DNA from: DASQFQ01 sp963730115
GTDB lineage: Bacteria; Actinomycetota; Thermoleophilia; Solirubrobacterales; Solirubrobacteraceae
Length of the DNA stretch: 64,000 nt
NCBI GenBank assembly: GCA_963730115.1
Contig: CAVSQM010000009.1
Coordinates: 1 to 64,000, forward strand
Direction: 5' to 3'
Under the pieces are notes generated by a model, which had not been told where the DNA came from, did not search any database, and saw nothing but the letters and a program-made list of their open reading frames with translations. Below, in pieces: positions 1 to 8,058 of the stretch. The translations under genes were made by a program, and so were the position numbers. Positions within the stretch are counted from its first letter, which is position 1, and each line of letters begins with the position of its first letter.

Positions 1-298
1 GATGGCATCCATTGACAGCGACATGGCGATTCCTTTGTTCGAGGGCGCCCGGTCTGCCCGGGCTGCAACCCATGGTCGTTGATTCCCGCGCGCCGATCCA
101 TGGGTTGAGGTCGCCATTTGGCCCTCGGCGGGCCACCATGCGACGGGCCTAGATCGCTTCGGCGGTGTTCCGTCGGCGCGGTCCCGTCGCCCGTCGAAAC
201 TCATCGAGGCGGCATCGTCCCGACTGGACGCCGGGCCGCATCATTGGCGAGAGGCAGCCATCCGATCGCCTGCGGGTCACGCGTTGGTGTGAACCTCG
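1..298. other. No supported gene
   Basis: I see no convincing coding region here. The open frames that cross it have compositions typical of random GC-rich frames and match no family I recognise. It probably belongs to the interior of the integrated element whose recombinase lies at 1495-2615. Confidence 0.4.
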
Positions 299-440
299 GG
301 TGCTCCCTCCGGGACGAGCATCACCGGGCACGCGACCCGACCACGATCATCTCGGCGTCGCCGTCGGCGACCTGGGCGAGGACCACCGCAGGCTGTCCGA
401 GGTGCACCTCGCGCTCAACGGTTACAGCGGCAATGTCGGC
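299..440 (-). pseudogene. Universal stress protein (UspA family) C-terminal remnant
   Basis: Read on the minus strand, the stretch encodes VEREVHLGQPAVVLAQVADG followed by DAEMIVVGSRAR, which is the typical second half of a UspA-fold protein: strand, helix, then the E-x-I-V-V-G-S-R nucleotide-loop strand. The frame then hits a stop. In another frame the final strand CPVMLVPEGA appears immediately, so the usual linker with the GS(V/S)S motif is missing. I could not find the N-terminal half upstream with confidence; a stop interrupts the same frame near 460. This looks like a decayed or deleted gene, not a working one. The call rests on motif shape only. Confidence 0.45.
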
Positions 441-873
441 CACACAGAGCCGAACGCAGCCTCAGCCTCGGAGAACGCGAGCTCGCTCGAGCGCGGGTAG
501 GCGTCGGATCGGCGCCCTCTTGGATGCCGCCGGCGAGGACTGCCCTGTCCCGCGTCGGCGTCACGCGCACGAAGCCTGAGCCGCGCGCGGCAGCAACTCC
601 GAGCGCGCGGCGCTGCGGTCGCTCGCGCGCCTCTGCGTCGAGCGACGCGACGCAACGCGGCGGGCTCAAGCACAGCATGGGTGTTCGACGACATCACCAA
701 CGAGCCGGCGGGGACCCAAGCTCGAACGACTCGCGGCCCTTGATGGAACGCCCCGAGCTCGTGTTGAGAGTTCAGCCGAGACCACCCACGCGACCTCAAC
801 GTACACAAGCGACAGACCCAACAGACCGGGCACGCACTTGCACCAAGGTGCGTATACAGTCACGCTACACCCC
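441..873. other. No supported gene between USP remnant and element genes
   Basis: Several overlapping open frames exist on both strands, but none shows family motifs, a good ribosome site or a consistent composition. They are most easily explained as stop-poor GC-rich sequence or decayed DNA within the integrated element. Confidence 0.35.
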
Positions 874-1167
874 ATGGGACGCAAGAAGCGCGCGAAGAGA
901 GTGGGCTGGAGCGCGCCGCCGAACGCACTGCCGCGCACTCAGCCGAAGCCGTCCTCGCCCGGAGCTCGAGTCGCCCGCGTTGCCGTCGACGACGGGACCT
1001 GGGAAGCGTTCCGCGCCTCTTGCGGGACTACGCCTCAGCGTCCGGCTCGGGCAGCTCGTCGAGGCGGACGTGATTCAGCGACCGGGCCGGACGCCGCTGA
1101 TCCGCGGATCGCAGTGCGAGAGCTGCGCGAGCGGCTTGACGCGCTTGAGCGCCTGCTCCCGCCGTAG
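874..1167 (+). pseudogene. Small basic hypothetical protein of the integrated element, frameshifted
   Basis: The ATG at 874 opens MGRKKRAKRVGWSA, a lysine/arginine-rich start, and the same frame later reads VARVAVDDGTWEAFRA. The expected continuation SVRLGQLVEADVIQR is in another frame around 1036-1080. The end, RIAVRELRERLDALERLLPP, returns to the first frame and stops at 1167. Three one-base deletions would reconnect it into one protein of about 95 residues with a C-terminal amphipathic helix. It sits directly upstream of the HTH and recombinase genes, which suggests a partner in the same integrated element. Function is unknown; a ribbon-helix-helix or other small DNA-binding role is only a guess. 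No strong ribosome site is visible. Confidence 0.4.
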
Positions 1168-1212
1168 CGCGTTGAATAGTGGATTGCCCGCCCGGGCGCC
1201 TCAGCGGGCGGC

Positions 1213-1455
1213 GTGGCAACGACGCCCCGACCGATCGAGTCCGTGCCGCGCTACTCGCTGACGCGCAAGGAGGCGGCGGCATCGCTTGGGATGAGCGTCG
1301 ACACGTTCGAGCGGCGTGTTCAGCCCTTCGTGCGAGGTGGTGGCGGCGGGCAGCTCGTGCTGGTGCCGCCCGCGGAAATCGAGCGCTGGTGCGGGAGAAG
1401 CCCGGCTTCTCGACGAGACGGGGGAGCAATTTCGAAGGCTCGTCGCTCTATCTGA
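1213..1455 (+). CDS. Excisionase-like helix-turn-helix protein
   Basis: A GTG at 1213 starts a short protein whose residues 14-40 read SLTRKEAAASLGMSVDTFER, a helix-turn-helix of the MerR/excisionase type (helix-turn-helix domain 17 style). LVLVPPAEIERW follows, the usual wing and closing helix. Such proteins commonly precede tyrosine recombinases in actinobacterial integrated elements and act as recombination directionality factors or repressors. After residue 59 the frame reads into unlikely sequence, and EARLLDETGEQF in another frame may be the true C-terminus, so a one-base indel near 1390-1405 is likely. The recombinase begins about 40 bases after this frame ends. Confidence 0.55.
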   Translation: MATTPRPIESVPRYSLTRKEAAASLGMSVDTFERRVQPFVRGGGGGQLVLVPPAEIERWCGRSPASRRDGGAISKARRSI

Positions 1456-1494
1456 TCCATCGCGACGGAATACCGCTCCACAAGGACACCGGGC

Positions 1495-2615
1495 GTCTAC
1501 GTCCGTCATCGCGCCGGCTGTCCGGCAGGGATGGTGAAGGGTGGGCGATGCGGCTGCGAGCCGTCGTGGCGAGGTCGTCGGCGCAACCCGCGCAGCGGCA
1601 AGCCCGAGTGGTCGCGGACAATGCGCGACCGAGCGGAGGTGCTGAGCTGGCTCGGCGCTGCGGCCAAAGGCGCAGACGCAATCGCCGAGGAGGCCGATCG
1701 CGGGCCCCTGTTCGGCGAGCTCGCGCACCGGTGGTGGGAGGGCGTCGCGACAGGATCCATCGGCAAGCGGAAGGGCGCAGGCGCCGCCGGCTACTCGCCC
1801 GACGACGCTGAAGGGCTACGAGCGAACGCTTCGCACTCGCCTGGTCCCCGAGTTCGGCGGTCGGCACGCGGCCGAGCTGACCGAGGTCGACTGGCAGCTG
1901 TGGGTCGACCGGCTCAGCGAGGAAGGGCTCTCGCGATCCCGCATCGCGAATCTCGTTGCGGTGGTCAGCGCGATCTATGGCTGGGCGTCGCGCCCGACCC
2001 GGCGGCTCGTCCCGCGCAATCCGATCCGCGGAATCGAGCTGCCGCCGAACGACGAGAAGGCGCGCACTCGTGTCGCACCGCTTGAGGAGGCCGAGCAGCT
2101 GCTCGGCGCGCTGAAGCTCGAGGACCGGGTTCCGTACGCGCTCGCCTTCTACGCGGGCCTGCGGCGCGAGGAGATCTATCGCTTGCGCTGGGAGGACGTC
2201 CAGCTCGACGGCTACCGCCTGCACGTCCGGAAGGCCAAGAGCGCCGCTGGCACCAATCGGCGGCCACCGATCGCCGCGCCGCTCCGCGAGGTCCTGCGCG
2301 CGGCGGCGGTGACCTTCCCGTCGGAGCCCGACGATCCCGTCTCGCCGGTGTCCGTGATGAGCGGCAAGCTCGCCGATCGCGCCACGGACGCGTGGTCGAA
2401 CGCCGGCCTGCAGCGCATCACGCTGCACGAGTGTCGCCACACGTACGCCTCGTTCCTGATGGCGGCCGGCTACACGCTCAAGGAACTCATGGAGTTCATG
2501 GGCCCACTCCGACCTCCAGATGGTCCAGCGCTACACCAAGCTCCTTCCGCAGCCCGAAGAGGCCGACCCGGCCGAGCAGCTCGACGCCTACCTCGACGGC
2601 CGCCGCCGTGGCTGA
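1495..2615 (+). pseudogene. Tyrosine recombinase/integrase, split by two one-base insertions
   Basis: Three frames join into one site-specific recombinase of about 370 residues. It opens with GVYVRHRAGC and a cysteine-containing N-terminal segment, then a SAM-like core-binding domain (TLKGYERTLRTRLVPEFGG, around 1805-1860) and the catalytic domain. Catalytic residues are visible: the first Arg in YAGLRREEIYRL (near 2165), the H-x-x-R box in LHECRHTY (near 2430), the histidine of GHSDLQ and the nucleophilic Tyr in VQRYTKL (near 2525). One extra C in the run at about 1799 and one at about 2496 break the frame; removing each restores the family sequence exactly. The true start codon is not clear. 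It faces the 3' end of the tRNA at 2837-2910, the classic position for an element integrated in a tRNA gene. Confidence 0.85.
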
Positions 2616-2757
2616 CTTGCTCGAGGAAGCCGCCGACGCGCTCGGGCTTCGCGGCATCGAGCAGGAGGAGCGCCGACTCGACGGTCTTGCTTCGGCTGAG
2701 ACGGTCCCAAGTTGGACACGCGGTTGGTCACAACTGTCAGCCAAGGGCGGTTCGTAG
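2608..2757 (+). CDS. Small acidic ORF overlapping the integrase stop
   Basis: GTG at 2608 overlaps the integrase TGA in the string GTGGCTGA, an arrangement typical of translational coupling. It encodes 49 residues beginning MADLLEEAADALGLRG, with a helix-forming acidic start. No family is recognised. It could be a small element-encoded partner of the integrase or simply an open frame; coding evidence is limited to the overlap and plausible composition. Confidence 0.3.
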   Translation: MADLLEEAADALGLRGIEQEERRLDGLASAETVPSWTRGWSQLSAKGGS

Positions 2758-2774
2758 CGGTTCGTAGCGGTCGG
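2748..2774. repeat. Tandem CGGTTCGTAG repeat before the tRNA
   Basis: Two perfect copies of CGGTTCGTAG (2748-2757 and 2758-2767) are followed by a partial third, CGGTCGG. They lie between the integrase and the tRNA. Short direct repeats in this position are compatible with integrase arm-type binding sites, but that is inference. Confidence 0.5.
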
Positions 2775-2836
2775 GGCCGCACTCCTGAATCCGCGCGAAC
2801 CGCCTGCAACCAGCCGAAACCGGCCAAGAACCGTCA

Positions 2837-2910
2837 TGCCGGAGGAGGGACTCGAACCCCCGACACGCGGATTATGATTCCGCTGCTCTAACCGACTGAG
2901 CTACTCCGGC
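2837..2910 (-). tRNA. tRNA with CAU anticodon (elongator Met, or Ile2)
   Basis: The minus strand folds into a complete cloverleaf of 74 nt: acceptor GCCGGAG/CTCCGGC with discriminator A, D stem GCTC/GAGC, anticodon stem GCGGA/TCCGC around the loop ATCATAA, and T arm with TTCGAGT. The anticodon is CAU. The first acceptor pair is G-C, so it is not an initiator tRNA, which would have a 1-72 mismatch. It is either elongator tRNA-Met or the tRNA-Ile that is modified with lysidine. CCA is not encoded. The 3' end points toward the recombinase, so this gene is the likely attachment site of the element to the left. Confidence 0.95.
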
Positions 2911-2926
2911 GGGGACGCCGAGCAGT

Positions 2927-3329
2927 CTAGGACGCGGTGGCGCCGTGCGCGCGGAGGCGGCGGAGCGAGAGCAGCGTGCTGCGCTGGGAGCGGGGCGTCG
3001 AGGCGCGCATCTGCTCGGCGCGGAGGCGGAGCATCGCGACGACCGGCGCGGTGGCCTTGAACGGGTCGGCGATCACGGCGCCGCTGTCGACCGACATCGC
3101 GGCGACGACCTCGCCGCGATCCTGCGGCGACGATCGTCTTGCCCGCCGGCGGCCGGGCCTGGGAGTCCAGGCGGGCGAGGCGGAGGAGGGAGGCGGCGTC
3201 GGCGTCCGTGGCGTCGCGGAGCTTCAGCTCGCCCCGCTGGCGGCGGCGCCACGCGTCGCGTGACTTCTCGCGGACGGCGCGCTCGCGCTCGGCGGCGAGG
3301 GCGTCGGAGAGGGAGGAGTAGCTGAGCAT
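2927..3329 (-). CDS. Conserved small protein of unknown function, one indel
   Basis: ATG at 3329 opens MLSYSSLSDALAAERERAVR, followed by a charged helix and LKLRDATDADAASLLRLARL, which resembles the opening of GNAT acetyltransferases. At about 3129 an extra base breaks the frame; after correction it continues VVAAMSVDSGAVIADPFKAT and ends with basic residues and TAG at 2927-2929, about 133 residues in all. The first part (R-D-A-T-x-x-D-A...L-x-R-L-A) and the beta strand VVAAMSVD suggest a truncated or minimal GNAT fold, but the acetyl-CoA loop is not evident, so I do not assign an activity. It follows the BON gene in the same direction and its start overlaps the presumed end of that gene. Confidence 0.6.
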
Positions 3330-3854
3330 GTCTGCATAGACGCCACTCCTCCCGGCGTATTCCCGAACGTCAGCCGCGAGTTCGTGCTGCCCGCGGTGCT
3401 GAGCAGGTTGCGCACGTCCTTGACGCCGTCGATCTTCCTGGCGTTGTCGCCGAGCTCGTCGATCTGCTTCTGGTCGGAGAGCTCGCCGCGCAGCTCGACC
3501 ACGCCGTCGTTGACGTTGACCGAGATCGAGCCCTTGGGGACGTCCGCCGGGGCGGAACAGCTCGCTCTCGACCTTGCGCGCGAGCGTCACGTCGTCGTAG
3601 TCCTTGGAGCCGACCGAGGACACCGCGCCCTTCGCCTTGCCGGCGGCCTTGCGGCGGTCGACCTTGGAGAGCAGGAACGCGACGGCGGCGGTGATGCCGA
3701 CGGCGCCGGCGATCTTCGCGACGCGCTCCTTGGTCGAGGGGCCGCGGCGCGCCTTGCGCTTCGCGACCTTGCCTGCACCCTTCGTCACGCCCTTGGCGGC
3801 CTTGTAGCCGGCCCAGCCCTTGGCGCCCTTCTTCGCTGTCTTCGCAACCTTCAT
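3224..3854 (-). CDS. BON-domain protein with N-terminal basic region and membrane helix, frameshifted
   Basis: ATG at 3854 is preceded by GGGAG at good spacing. The N-terminus is strongly basic (many K, A, G), followed by a short hydrophobic segment IAGAVGITAAVAFLLSKV near residues 48-65. After KVESELF an extra C near 3552 shifts the frame. The downstream frame gives DGVVELRGELSDQKQIDELG and KIDGVKDVRNLL, a classic BON domain (bacterial OsmY and nodulation), thought to bind phospholipid or membrane surfaces. The C-terminus is unclear: the open frame runs to 3224 through proline-rich sequence that overlaps the next gene, so the real end is probably near 3330-3370. Likely role is envelope association or stress; specific function is unknown. 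Confidence 0.65.
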
Positions 3855-3931
3855 TCAGAGTTCTCCCTTCGCAACGATAAGTCACGATTCGCCTACCCAG
3901 ATGCCGCGCGAGACACGCGGCGATTCGGGCG

Positions 3932-4505
3932 CTACTCGGTGACGGTCGTGTACTCGATCTTCTCGGGCTGCAGCGACCAGGTCTCGATGGCCTTCCCGGA
4001 GCCGCCGCCCTCGCCGCTCACGTTGTACGAGGTGACGCTGACGCCGGTCAGCTTGATCGTCATGTAGGGCTTGCCGTCGTGCACGAAATGCAGCTCGATG
4101 GGGCCGATGTCGCCGACGCTGCCGAGTACCAGCCGCAGCAGCACGTCGGAATGGTCGCCCCGCTCCGAGCTGATCATCGACGTCCGTGAGCGGGCCCTGG
4201 CCGCCCGGCGGCCCGATCGAGCGGGCGCCGCCAGCTGCACCGAGAGCAGCTTGATCGTCCCGACCTGGGGATCACCGCGTAGGGGCCGCTGGTCATCTCG
4301 ACCTTCGGCTTGGCCGGGGCCTTCGGCTTCGGCGCCCGGGCGATCAGCGCGCCGACCGCGCGGTTGCCGATCTGGCGCTGCAGCGCGAGCACGCGCTGGG
4401 CCGGCGCGGCGGCGAACGCCGGGCCCGGGCCGGCGGCGGCGCTGGTCTCCGTCGGCTGCGGCGGCTCCGAATGCGGTTCCTGGGCGTGCGCGGACTCGAT
4501 GACGC
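3932..4505 (-). CDS. Hcp-family (tube/effector) protein with LQRxxGN leader motif, frameshifted
   Basis: The C-terminal part, IGPIELHFVHDGKPYMTIKL and TGVSVTSYNVSGEGG, ending in ETWSLQPEKIEYTTV before TAG, matches the Hcp1 family of type VI secretion tube proteins. The N-terminal part, in another frame, carries VLALQRQIGNRAVGALI, a motif found at the start of many proteins linked with extracellular contractile injection systems. Between them GPYAVIP and VGTIKLLSVQL join after an indel near 4264, and another indel lies around 4170-4200. No canonical start is seen in the first frame; ATG at 4535 is in a different frame, so the start is unresolved (roughly 4505-4535). There are no sheath, baseplate or ATPase genes here. 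In a monoderm this is more likely an injection-system-related or stand-alone secreted protein than true T6SS. It is divergent from the Tim44-like gene. Confidence 0.65.
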
Positions 4506-4511
4506 GATAAT
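4506..4511 (+). promoter_or_regulatory. -10 box GATAAT before Tim44-like gene
   Basis: GATAAT ends 8 nt before the ATG at 4520. Together with the other TANNNT boxes in the window this suggests a leaderless transcript. Confidence 0.45.
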
Positions 4512-4519
4512 CGGGGCCG

Positions 4520-5837
4520 ATGCGACGGCGTGCAACTTTGCGTCTGTTTTCGAGCCTGTGGGTGACGGTTCTGCTCGGCCTGCTGCTCGCCGTCGACTCG
4601 ATCGCCGCGCCCGGCGGCGGATCGTCGGGCTTCGGCGGCGGTGGGGGAGGAGGCGGCGGCGGCTTCAGCGGCGGGGGCAGCGGCTCCGGCGACGGCGAGG
4701 GCAGCCCCTGGGTCTTCCTCGTCGCGGTGGTCATCGGCCTGCTGCTGTTCGGCTTCGGCATGTTCAAGGCGGCCCGCCTGCGCAAGCGCCGCCGCGAGCG
4801 CGCCGCGCGGGTCCAGCTCGCCGCCGCCGAGGCGGCCGCCGACGACGAGCACTTCGCGCCCGACGCCGTCACCGGCCGAGTCCGCCGCGCTGCACCGCGA
4901 GCTCGTCGCCGCGTGGACGGCCCGCGACCGCGAGGCGCTCGCGCGCCACCTCGGGCCCGACCTGCTGACCGAGTGGGTGCGCCGGCTCGACGACTTCGAC
5001 CGCAAGGGCTGGCACAACGTCTGCGAGATCACCAAGCCCTCCGAGGTCGAGTACCTCGGACTGACCAACCGCGAGGACGACGCCGAGGACCGCGTCGTCG
5101 TCCGCCTCACCGCGCACCTGCGCGACGTCGTGGTCGGCCGCGACGGCAAGGTGATCAAGCGCAACGAGGAGGACGACGAGCACACCACGCTGGCCGAGTA
5201 CTGGACCCTCGGCCGCCACGACGGCCGCTGGATCCTCGCACTCGATCGAGCAGGACGCCGAGGGCGCGCACCACCTCGACGCGCGCGATCGTCGCCTCGC
5301 CGTGGTCCGACGACGCCCGCCTGCACGACGAGGCGCTGACCGAGCTCGCGGTCGCCGACGCGGCGCCCAACCCCGACGAGCTCGTCGACGTCGACTACGC
5401 CGGCGACGCCCGCACCCAGGCGCTCGACCTCTCGGTCGTCGACGGGCGCTTCGCTCCCGCCGTGCTGGAGGCTGCCGCCCGCCGCGCGGTCGAGGCCTGG
5501 GCCGAGGCGGTCGACGGCGCCGACGCCGCGCTCGAGCGCGCCGCCACGCCCGCGGCGGCGCACGCGCTGCTGTACCCGCGCGGGGAGAGCACGCGGCTCG
5601 TGGTCCGCGGCCCGCGGCTCCAGGCGCTCAGGATCGTGGCCGTCGACGCCGACGCGCAGACCTTCACCGTCGAGGCCGACGTCCACGGCCGCCGCTACCT
5701 CGAGGACCGCGACACGGTCGCCGTCATCGAGGGCTCGAAGGACCGCGCGACGACGTTCACCGAGCGCTGGACGCTCGCGCTCGCCGACGACCCCGCGACG
5801 CCGTGGCGGATCGTCGCGACCGCCGCCGGTGGGCTAG
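4520..5837 (+). CDS. Tim44-like domain membrane protein, four one-base insertions
   Basis: The start MRRRATLRLFSSLW leads into a signal/first helix VTVLLGLLLAVDS, then a glycine-rich linker (long G/S run, residues 31-60) and a second helix WVFLVAVVIGLLLFGFGMF near 63-81. After a basic cytoplasmic turn the soluble part reads ALHRELVAAWTARDREALAR and GWHNVCEITKPSEVEYLGLT, typical of the bacterial Tim44-like (MBA1/Tim44, NTF2-like) domain, and LAEYWTLGRHDGRWIL. A second similar module ends FTERWTLALADDPATPW. Extra bases near 4873, 5239, 5287 and 5829 explain all frame changes, and the corrected protein of about 437 residues ends at TAG 5835-5837. The domain is membrane-associated in mitochondria; in bacteria its role is unclear. 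Confidence 0.75.
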
Positions 5838-5839
5838 CC

Positions 5840-6666
5840 CTGCTGCTCGCCGTCCCCAACGTCTCCGAGGGCCGCGACGCCGCGACGCTCGACGCCATCG
5901 GCGCCGCCTTCGTGACCGGCGGGGCGCGGCTGCTCGACGTCCACACCGACCCCGACCACCACCGCAGCGTCTTCACGCTCGCCGGCTCCGCCCGGCACGC
6001 TCCACGCGGCGCTGCTCGAGGGCGCCCGCGAGGCGGTCGAGCGGATCGACCTCACCGCCCACGCGGGCGTCCACCCGCGCGTCGGGGTCGCTCGACGTCG
6101 CCCCGATCGTCCACCGCACCGACGCCCAGCGCGGGGCCGCCGTGGCCGAGGCGCTGCTGCTCGCCCACCACCTCGGCGAGCGACCTGCAGCCTCCCGGTC
6201 TATCTGTACGGCGCGCTCGCGGGCGGGCGTACGCGCGCGAGCCTGCGCGCCCCCGGGGCGCTGGCCGGCCTCGCCGCCCGACTACGGCCCGCCGCAGCCT
6301 GCACCCGACGGCCGGCGCGACGCTCGTCGCCGCACGCGCGCCGCTGGTCGCCTTCAACGTCGAGCTCGCGCCGCCCGCGACGCTCGAGGACGCCAGGCGG
6401 ATCGCCGCCGACATCCGCGAGGGCGGCGAGCACGGCCTGCCCGGCCTCAGGGCGCTCGGCCTGCAGACCGGTCACGCGATCCAGGTCTCGACCAACATCG
6501 AGGACCACACGCGCGTCAGCGCCGCCGACGTGGTCGCGGCCGTCGCCCGCCACGCGCCCGTCGCGCAGGCCGAGCTCGTCGGGCCTCGCCCCGCGACGCA
6601 GCCCTGGAAGGCCTCGATGTCCCGCTCCGCAACCGCCGAACGCTCGAAGACCAACTAGACTTGTAG
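5840..6666 (+). CDS. Glutamate formiminotransferase-like protein, many one-base insertions
   Basis: LLAVPNVSEGRDAATLDAIG at the start is the signature of the formiminotransferase N-terminal subdomain, followed by LLDVHTDPDHHRSVFTLAG, VERIDLTAHAGVHPRVGSLD, SLHPTAGATLVAARAPLVAF and AIQVSTNIEDHT, all expected in FtcD/HutX family proteins. The enzyme moves the formimino group between formiminoglutamate and tetrahydrofolate. The corrected end is GLDVPLRNRRTLEDQL and then stop at 6664-6666. I count about nine to ten single-base additions between 5990 and 6605 (for example near 6000, 6090, 6186, 6196, 6295, 6573 and 6600), the densest in the window. No ATG or GTG fits; CTG at 5840 or 5843 would be the start, unusual enough that the start may also be damaged. 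A stand-alone formiminotransferase without a cyclodeaminase domain is indicated by length. Confidence 0.75.
6656..6661 (+). promoter_or_regulatory. TAGACT -10 box, leaderless type
   Basis: TAGACT ends 7 nt before the GTG at 6669, inside the last codons of the upstream formiminotransferase gene. Same spacing as other leaderless-type sites here. Confidence 0.55.
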
Positions 6667-6668
6667 TC

Positions 6669-7029
6669 GTGGCCCAGACCAAGCGCAAGCGCCGCTCCAA
6701 GCACCGCGGCAACGCCGCCGGCAACATCGAGACGCGGGGCCGCACCGGCCGCAAGCCGGAGCCCGCCGCGAACGAAGAAGACGGACCGTGCAGCCATGCG
6801 CCGCGAGCGGCTCGCGCAGCCGCCGACCTGGAACAAGGCCGTCCTGCGCGCCGCCGCGGCCGCCGGCCTGCTGTTCGTGCTGACGCAGATCGGGCTCTTC
6901 CAGGACGACGTGCCGATGTCGCAGGCGCTGTTCATCTGCCTGTTCGCGATGCTGATCTACATCCCGCTCGGCTACCTGTTCGACAGCTGGATGTACAAGC
7001 GCTTCAACAAGCCCAAGCAAGAGCCCTGA
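6669..7029 (+). CDS. Small basic integral membrane protein, one indel
   Basis: GTG at 6669 starts MAQTKRKRRSKHRGNAAG, a very basic cytoplasmic N-terminus. An extra base near 6768-6780 shifts the frame; after correction the protein reads RTKKTDRAAMRRERLAQPPT and two membrane helices follow: AVLRAAAAAGLLFVLTQIGL and QALFICLFAMLIYIPLGYLF. It ends with a short basic tail before TGA at 7029. The size of about 119 residues and two-helix plan resemble conserved actinobacterial membrane proteins of unknown function. It is followed after 4 bases by the metallo-hydrolase, so the two are probably co-transcribed. Confidence 0.65.
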
Positions 7030-7033
7030 GGCC

Positions 7034-7679
7034 GTGGACGTCAGCGGCTTCACCGTCGGCCCGGTCGCCGAGAACTGCTTCTTCGCCGCCCGCGACGGCG
7101 AGCGGACCGCGATCGTCGTCGACCCCGGCGACGAGCCGCAGCGCCTGATCGAGGCGCTCGAGGAGCGCGAGCTACAGCGTCGAGGCGATCCTCCTCACGC
7201 ACACGCACTTCGACCACGTCGGCGCCGTCGCCCCGCTCGCCCGCCACACCGGCGCGCCGGTCTACTGCCCGGAGCTGGAGAAGGGCGTGCTCGCCGACAT
7301 CATGAGCTACGTCCCGTGGCCGGGCTTCGGGCCGTTCGAGTCCTACGACGCCGACGAGCTGCTCTCCGGCGGCGAGCACCTGACGCTGGCCGGGCTCGAG
7401 ATCGACGTCCTCTTCACCCCGGGCCACTCGCCCGGGCACGTGACGTATTCGATCCCGTCGGAGCTCGCGGTGTTCTCCGGCGACGTGCTGTTCCAGGGCT
7501 CGGTCGGGCGCACCGACCTGCCCGGCGGCGACACGCAGACGCTGATGCGCACGCTCGCCGACCTGGTCGAGCGGCTGCCGGACGAGACGGTCGTGTACCC
7601 CGGCCACATGGGGGTCACCACGATCGGCGAGGAGCGGGCGACCAATCCGTTCCTCCGCGAGTTGCGCTCGCGGACGTAA
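7034..7679 (+). CDS. Metallo-beta-lactamase-fold hydrolase (glyoxalase II type), one insertion
   Basis: GTG at 7034 begins MDVSGFTVGPVAENCFFAA, and IVVDPGDEPQRLIEALEE follows. One extra base around 7165-7176 shifts the frame; the restored frame has LLTHTHFDHVGAV, the H-x-H-x-D-H metal motif, then the later ligands in FTPGHSPGHVTYSI and FSGDVLFQGSVGRTDLPGGD, and a final VYPGHMGVTTIGEE histidine. This is the YcbL/glyoxalase II subgroup, which hydrolyses thioesters such as S-lactoylglutathione or related substrates using two metal ions. The stated substrate is uncertain since actinobacteria lack glutathione and use mycothiol. About 214 residues after correction, a full-length family member. Confidence 0.8.
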
Positions 7680-7743
7680 ATTAACTCGACGAATGGGCGA
7701 TAGTCAGAAACCCCACACGGGGTAACACTTCCCGGTGCATGGC

Positions 7744-7825
7744 GGGCGCATGGATGAGGCCCCGACCGGGTTGAGAAGCAGCCAGAGGACACTGGCTGGT
7801 CGGCCGGGGCCTCATCGATGCGCCC
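7744..7825. repeat. Long hairpin, 21-base arms with one mismatch
   Basis: The left arm GGGCGCATGGATGAGGCCCC plus G (7744-7764) pairs with 7805-7825 with a single mismatch. Inside, CAGCCAG (7779-7785) pairs with CTGGCTG (7792-7798), and CCGACC (7762-7767) can alternatively pair with GGTCGG (7798-7803). There is no U-run after it, so it does not look like a simple terminator. It could be a structured RNA, a leader element or a small mobile palindrome. Confidence 0.65.
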
Positions 7826-7851
7826 CACCTGGCGATCCGGACACGCCTTAC

Positions 7852-7891
7852 CTTGGCTCAACGGCGCATTTGCCGCAAAGCTTGAGCCAAG
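7852..7891. repeat. 10-bp inverted repeat CTTGGCTCAA / TTGAGCCAAG
   Basis: Perfect arms at 7852-7861 and 7882-7891 flank a 20-base loop that itself contains CGGC and GCCG arms. A related half, CTTGCTCAACG, follows at about 7893-7903. It lies upstream of the CAP-domain gene and could be an operator or part of a leader RNA. Confidence 0.55.
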
Positions 7892-8058
7892 TCTTGCTCA
7901 ACGATTTTGACCGCTTGGTGGTTATTGCGGTTTTGAGTATGTAGCCTCCGGGAAAGAGGGATCTGCGCCACGTAGGGGAGAGGCTGCGGACGCACCTATA
8001 ACTCGGCTCGAGGACACGGACCGGCCAACTGCGAACTCCTGGCAGGGAGGTCGTTTCC

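Larger units (their letters stand above)
7680..8058. other. 379-base intergenic region with three inverted repeats
   Basis: No gene is supported here. The region holds a small hairpin ACCCC-ACAC-GGGGT (7710-7723), a long near-perfect hairpin (7744-7825) and a further 10-bp inverted repeat (7852-7891), followed by a more AT-rich stretch at about 7862-7945. It is the 5' region of the CAP-domain gene at 8059, so it may contain a structured leader or control region. Confidence 0.6.

Noticed and set aside
3932..4505. Type VI secretion or contractile injection locus
   Set aside because: Only one Hcp-like gene is present; no sheath, baseplate, spike or ATPase gene in 64 kb, and the organism looks monoderm.
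4500..7200. Programmed ribosomal frameshifting as an explanation for the split genes
   Set aside because: No common slippery sequence or stimulatory structure. The extra bases lie at different contexts, several per gene, and single-base removal restores family sequence.
7680..8058. c-di-AMP (ydaO) riboswitch or SRP RNA upstream of the CAP gene
   Set aside because: GAAGCAGCC resembles a piece of SRP RNA, and CAP/cell-wall genes are frequent ydaO targets, but the other conserved blocks of both RNAs are missing.
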